IMG/VR virus record: IMGVR_UViG_3300035107_000641
Span: 1-59,488 of that record
Length of the DNA stretch: 59,488 nucleotides
Source of the DNA: a virus
Strand: one strand, 5' to 3'
Shown here: positions 57,181 through 59,488 of the stretch, piece by piece
Layout: each line of letters opens with the position of its first letter
Position numbering within the stretch: position 1 is the stretch's first letter
The notes under the pieces: model-generated
Seen by the model: only the letters and a program-made list of their open reading frames with translations
Told to the model about the DNA's origin: nothing
Database searches by the model: none
Position numbers and translations under genes: made by a program

Positions 57181-57744
57181 TCACGTAAATGTCTGTTGAA
57201 CGGTCGAGAGGGTCACGCCCTCCCCATCTATCTCGGGCTCCTCGAGCGTGAGCGCGCTCTCCCTCACCCACGCGTCCGTGACCCACCTGGTCACCTCGAG
57301 TACTTCAAATCGCAGGCCCGCCCTCACGCGATCACGCACCCCCTTTTGCAAGGGCAGCGGCAAGCGCTGGGGCGGCTCGACCTCGGTCCAGCCGATCCTT
57401 TTTTTCAGGCACGCCGAGCGCACGCTCGAGCGCGCGCGAGAGAGCCGAAACGTCGCGGCCGCCTGGTAGGCGCCATCTCCTCGAAACTCCACGTACCCGG
57501 TCACCGTGCTCGTCTGCTCGAGGACCTCTTCCACCTCGTCCGTGTCCGCGTTGACCTGCACGTACTGGTCAGGCTCCATGCTGACGCCCTCGGGCGGGTC
57601 GAAGTAGACGACAGCGTACGTGCTCGCGCGCTCGGGGTCGTGCTGCTCGGCCCAGTCCAACTCCACCCCTGAAGGGATGGCGAGCAAGACGAGTTCGTAG
57701 AGCGCGACCTCGAGCGGGCTCGGTGTGAAGCCTCGGGATCCCAT
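57181..57744 (-). CDS. Neck/tail terminator-like protein, 187 aa
   Basis: ATG 57744 has GGAGG 7 bases upstream. 'LYELVLLAIPSGVELDWAEQ' at the front and 'TSTVTGYVEFRGDGAYQAAA' in the middle fit neck-terminator proteins of the gp12/LIC_12616 type that lie just before sheath genes. It should cap the tail for joining to the head. Confidence 0.65.
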   Translation of the reverse strand: MGSRGFTPSPLEVALYELVLLAIPSGVELDWAEQHDPERASTYAVVYFDPPEGVSMEPDQYVQVNADTDEVEEVLEQTSTVTGYVEFRGDGAYQAAATFRLSRARSSVRSACLKKRIGWTEVEPPQRLPLPLQKGVRDRVRAGLRFEVLEVTRWVTDAWVRESALTLEEPEIDGEGVTLSTVQQTFT

Positions 57745-58106
57745 CAAGGCACCTCCTCGTCCCCTTCACCCACCTCGGCACGCGCGAGGATGATCTTGGT
57801 GTGGGGGAGGGGGGAAGAAGGGAGATAAGGCCCAAGGCCGTGCACCTCGTACCAGACGCCGTCGACCTCGACCTCGTCCCCCCGCCTGCCAGGCCCGTAG
57901 CCATAGAGCGTGAAGTCCTGATCGAGGTAGAACTTGAGCTCGGCGCGATCACGCAGCGAGCCCGCGAGGTTTTCGAGCTCGGAGGGCTTGAGCGGCTGGG
58001 GCGAGCCAAAGACGTCGAACTCCGTGGCGGTCCAGGTGCGCTGGTAGTTCGCGTCCTTTGCCCCCTCGGTCCAACGCCGCGCTGTGTAGAACTCGCCTCC
58101 GATCAC
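57744..58106 (-). CDS. Head-tail joining protein, 120 aa
   Basis: GTG 58106. It is beta-rich with Tyr/Gly turns ('LKFYLDQDFTLYGYGPGRRG', 'EVDGVWYEVHGLGPYLPSSP'), the feature of small head-closure or stopper proteins. The gene lies between HK97 gp10-like and terminator-like genes. Confidence 0.6.
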   Translation of the reverse strand: MIGGEFYTARRWTEGAKDANYQRTWTATEFDVFGSPQPLKPSELENLAGSLRDRAELKFYLDQDFTLYGYGPGRRGDEVEVDGVWYEVHGLGPYLPSSPLPHTKIILARAEVGEGDEEVP

Positions 58107-58113
58107 TGCTCTC

Positions 58114-58551
58114 TCACTCCATCCAGGACGTGATGGCCTCGACCATCGCGCCCGTGTCCTCGAGGGGATCGTCCTTCCCCTTCTCCTTGACGGTGTCCGG
58201 GTCGTTGGGCTTGGCTCGGTAGGTCTTTATCGCCTTCTTGAGCTTGCCCGCGGTGACCTCTCCCATCGTCTCCTGCGCTTTCCTGTCGATCCCTTCCTTG
58301 GTCAGCCCGACCTCGAGCACGCGCCGCAAGCCCCGCTTGATGCCTCGCTTCTTGTGGCGCCGGACAAAGCGTCGAACAGCGTCGCGCTCTGGGACTCCGA
58401 GGCCGTACTCGTTGCGGATCAGGCGCTCGGCGAGCTCGGGGTTGTCCTTGATGCCGACTCGGATACGGGGCTTGATGGACTCGAGCAGCTTCTTGTGGAA
58501 CGCCTCGAAGCCATCCTTTCCCTTGACCAGCTTGCCGACGCCGTCGCTCAT
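58114..58551 (-). CDS. HK97 gp10-like neck protein, 145 aa
   Basis: A basic helical protein with 'IRVGIKDNPELAERLIRNEY' followed by 'GLGVPERDAVRRFVRRHKK', typical of gp10-type proteins (N-E-Y-G-x-x-x-x-P-x-R-x-F). It should take part in head-tail joining. Its start overlaps the preceding stop by ATGA. Confidence 0.75.
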   Translation of the reverse strand: MSDGVGKLVKGKDGFEAFHKKLLESIKPRIRVGIKDNPELAERLIRNEYGLGVPERDAVRRFVRRHKKRGIKRGLRRVLEVGLTKEGIDRKAQETMGEVTAGKLKKAIKTYRAKPNDPDTVKEKGKDDPLEDTGAMVEAITSWME

Positions 58552-58853
58552 CGCGCCTCAGGCTCCTCGAGCGTCTCGATGTACGTGGTCAGGCGCGCCG
58601 TGCGCTCGCCCTTGTTCCCGGTCGCGTCGAGCCCGAGTTCCTCGAGCTTTGCCGCGAGCTCCTCGCTCTTTGGCTCGGCCTCGAGGAAGAACTGGAGCGA
58701 CTCCTTGCGGGTCGCCTCCCTCGCCTGCCTGCGCGCGAACAAGCTGCCCCTGGCGATCTCGGGGCACATGAACGCCTCGCCAGGCTGGATCATCTCGTTG
58801 GCCCACGGGATCGCGACGAGCGCGACGAGCAGGGTAAAGCCTTGCTTGCTCAT
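58548..58853 (-). CDS. Hypothetical helical protein, 101 aa, with SAP-like end
   Basis: A hydrophobic N-terminal stretch ('MSKQGFTLLVALVAIPWANE') is followed by a charged region. The C-terminus 'LAAKLEELGLDATGNKGERT' with 'ARLTTYIETL' looks like a SAP motif (helix, Gly/Asn turn, helix) that binds DNA. A similar SAP-like end occurs in the next gene upstream. Role in the neck unknown. Confidence 0.6.
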   Translation of the reverse strand: MSKQGFTLLVALVAIPWANEMIQPGEAFMCPEIARGSLFARRQAREATRKESLQFFLEAEPKSEELAAKLEELGLDATGNKGERTARLTTYIETLEEPEAR

Positions 58854-59260
58854 GATGGTTCTTCCGCAAGTTCGAGCGCGAGCGCGAGGCGCTCGGGCTT
58901 GGTTCGGGGGATGCTCACCTCTTCCTCGTGCTTCTCGAGCCAGGCCGCGAGCTCCTTCGAGGTCATGGCCTTGAGCTTCGCGATCTCATCTTCGAGCGCC
59001 GCGCCCTCGCCTGGCTCATCAGGGAGCGAGGGCACTTCGATGGATCCGAGCGCGAGCGCTTCCTTTCGGATCTCGGCTTCGATGACATCTTCAAAGAGGT
59101 GAGGGGCGCGTTGTCGGGCCTCTTCTTCGGAGATCTCCTTGACCTTCCCGGTCGCCACGAGCGAGAGCGCAGCGTACGAAGGGTACTTCGTGACGTAGTT
59201 CTTGCTTCGCTTCTTGCCGTCGAGGACGACCCCGTGCCGAATAGCCATGATCCAACGCAT
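58850..59260 (-). CDS. Hypothetical head-region protein, 136 aa, with SAP-like end
   Basis: GGAG lies 6 bases before ATG 59260. It has a basic N-terminal part ('HGVVLDGKKRSKNYVTKYPS'), an acidic middle and the C-terminus 'LKAMTSKELAAWLEKHEEEV' with a further helix, a SAP-like helix pair. The pair of SAP-like neighbours may reflect duplication of this motif. Probably a minor head or neck component. Confidence 0.62.
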   Translation of the reverse strand: MRWIMAIRHGVVLDGKKRSKNYVTKYPSYAALSLVATGKVKEISEEEARQRAPHLFEDVIEAEIRKEALALGSIEVPSLPDEPGEGAALEDEIAKLKAMTSKELAAWLEKHEEEVSIPRTKPERLALALELAEEPS

Positions 59261-59286
59261 CTTCTTCTCCTTGTCCTGCCAGGGCT

Positions 59287-59488
59287 TTACGTGATCAGCG
59301 GCCCGGTGATCTGCTTCTTCTGAAGCTCGAGGTACTTCGCGCCGTACGAGGTCGACCTGAGCGAGTCCTCGCGAGCAGACGAGCTGCCCGACCCTGCGCC
59401 ATAGGACTCGCTCAGGTCCCCCGTCTTTTTCCCGGTGAGCGGACCCACCGGGATGCTACCGCCTGCGCGCGCCTTCTTCCTGCGCTCC
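59287..59488 (-). CDS. DUF4054-type head-tail connector protein, C-terminal part
   Basis: This is the 3' part of the gene that begins at base 278. It contains the conserved tail 'YGAKYLELQKK', followed by a short Gln/Ile-rich end and a TAA stop. The next gene in transcription order starts 27 bases further on at 59260, so the late operon continues without a gap. Confidence 0.72.
   Translation of the reverse strand, partial: ERRKKARAGGSIPVGPLTGKKTGDLSESYGAGSGSSSAREDSLRSTSYGAKYLELQKKQITGPLIT
59411..59488. repeat. Terminal direct repeat, right copy
   Basis: Exact copy of the first 78 bases of the window. Both copies lie inside the same minus-strand head gene, whose start is at base 278 and whose stop is at 59287. 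Counting one copy only gives an intact 133-residue protein. Confidence 0.9.

Noticed and set aside
55773-57188. 471-codon plus-strand frame opposite the sheath gene
   Set aside because: The sheath family match is on the minus strand; this is a codon-bias shadow.
1-59488. tRNA genes, CRISPR arrays, insertion sequences
   Set aside because: I saw no cloverleaf with a CCA-type end, no regular spaced repeat array and no transposase. A covariance search for tRNAs was not possible here.

Overview
The window is a complete, circularly closing genome of a temperate, contractile-tailed (myovirus-type) bacteriophage. The first 78 bases recur exactly as the last 78, so the unit is about 59,410 bp, and one head gene runs across the ends. 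Base composition is GC-rich except in several accessory islands. The host is not stated by the sequence. Two cysteine-rich lipoprotein cargo genes, CsrA-like proteins and the codon bias would suit a Myxococcota or other deltaproteobacterial host, but that is inference.

Layout. Bases 1-10,372 (minus strand) carry head and packaging genes: DUF4054 connector, capsid, decoration protein, prohead protease-scaffold, a CsrA-like protein, a portal fused to a 2H phosphoesterase, and both terminase subunits. Bases 10,404-15,377 (minus) carry small genes, a DUF3307 membrane protein, SSB, a degenerate DnaC-like loader and an O-like initiator with iteron-like repeats inside its own gene. A plus-strand lipoprotein gene interrupts this operon. 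Bases 15,381-16,009 form a lysogeny-type switch: an XRE repressor gene, three copies of a CTACC-N7-GGTG operator-like motif and a rightward promoter. Bases 16,050-25,670 (plus) form a tightly coupled early operon: RecT-like annealing protein, UvrD-like helicase, CsrA, adenine methyltransferase, many small proteins, Xis-like protein and tyrosine integrase. An attP-like array follows at 25,611-25,843.

Bases 25.9-33.6 kb are an AT-richer accessory region: a fourth operator copy with its gene, a convergent pair of paralogues, a Ser/Thr kinase operon facing a PD-(D/E)XK-like nuclease, and a two-gene lipoprotein module. Bases 33.7-36.7 kb (minus) are the lysis cassette, which includes a membrane-anchored response-regulator receiver protein. 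Bases 36.7-45.9 kb (minus) encode tail fibre and baseplate proteins, interrupted by a second lipoprotein gene. Bases 46.0-50.15 kb (plus) hold two stacked, diverged copies of one three-gene cassette (membrane protein, ribbon-helix-helix protein, about 330-residue protein). Each copy has its own promoter, palindrome and long leader, and a duplicated tail of the adjacent hub gene separates them. Bases 50.15-59.4 kb (minus) encode hub, plug, tape measure, frameshifted assembly chaperone, tube, sheath and neck proteins.

How it fits together: the XRE protein probably holds the lytic promoters down in the prophage, and Int/Xis act at attP. On induction the rightward operon supplies recombination and host-takeover functions, and the leftward operon supplies replication and then virion genes. 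The plus-strand islands lie against the direction of the late genes, as expected for prophage-expressed cargo. The best candidates for undescribed biology are the receiver-domain lysis protein, the stacked RHH cassettes with their covarying leader hairpin, and the kinase/unknown/nuclease island.
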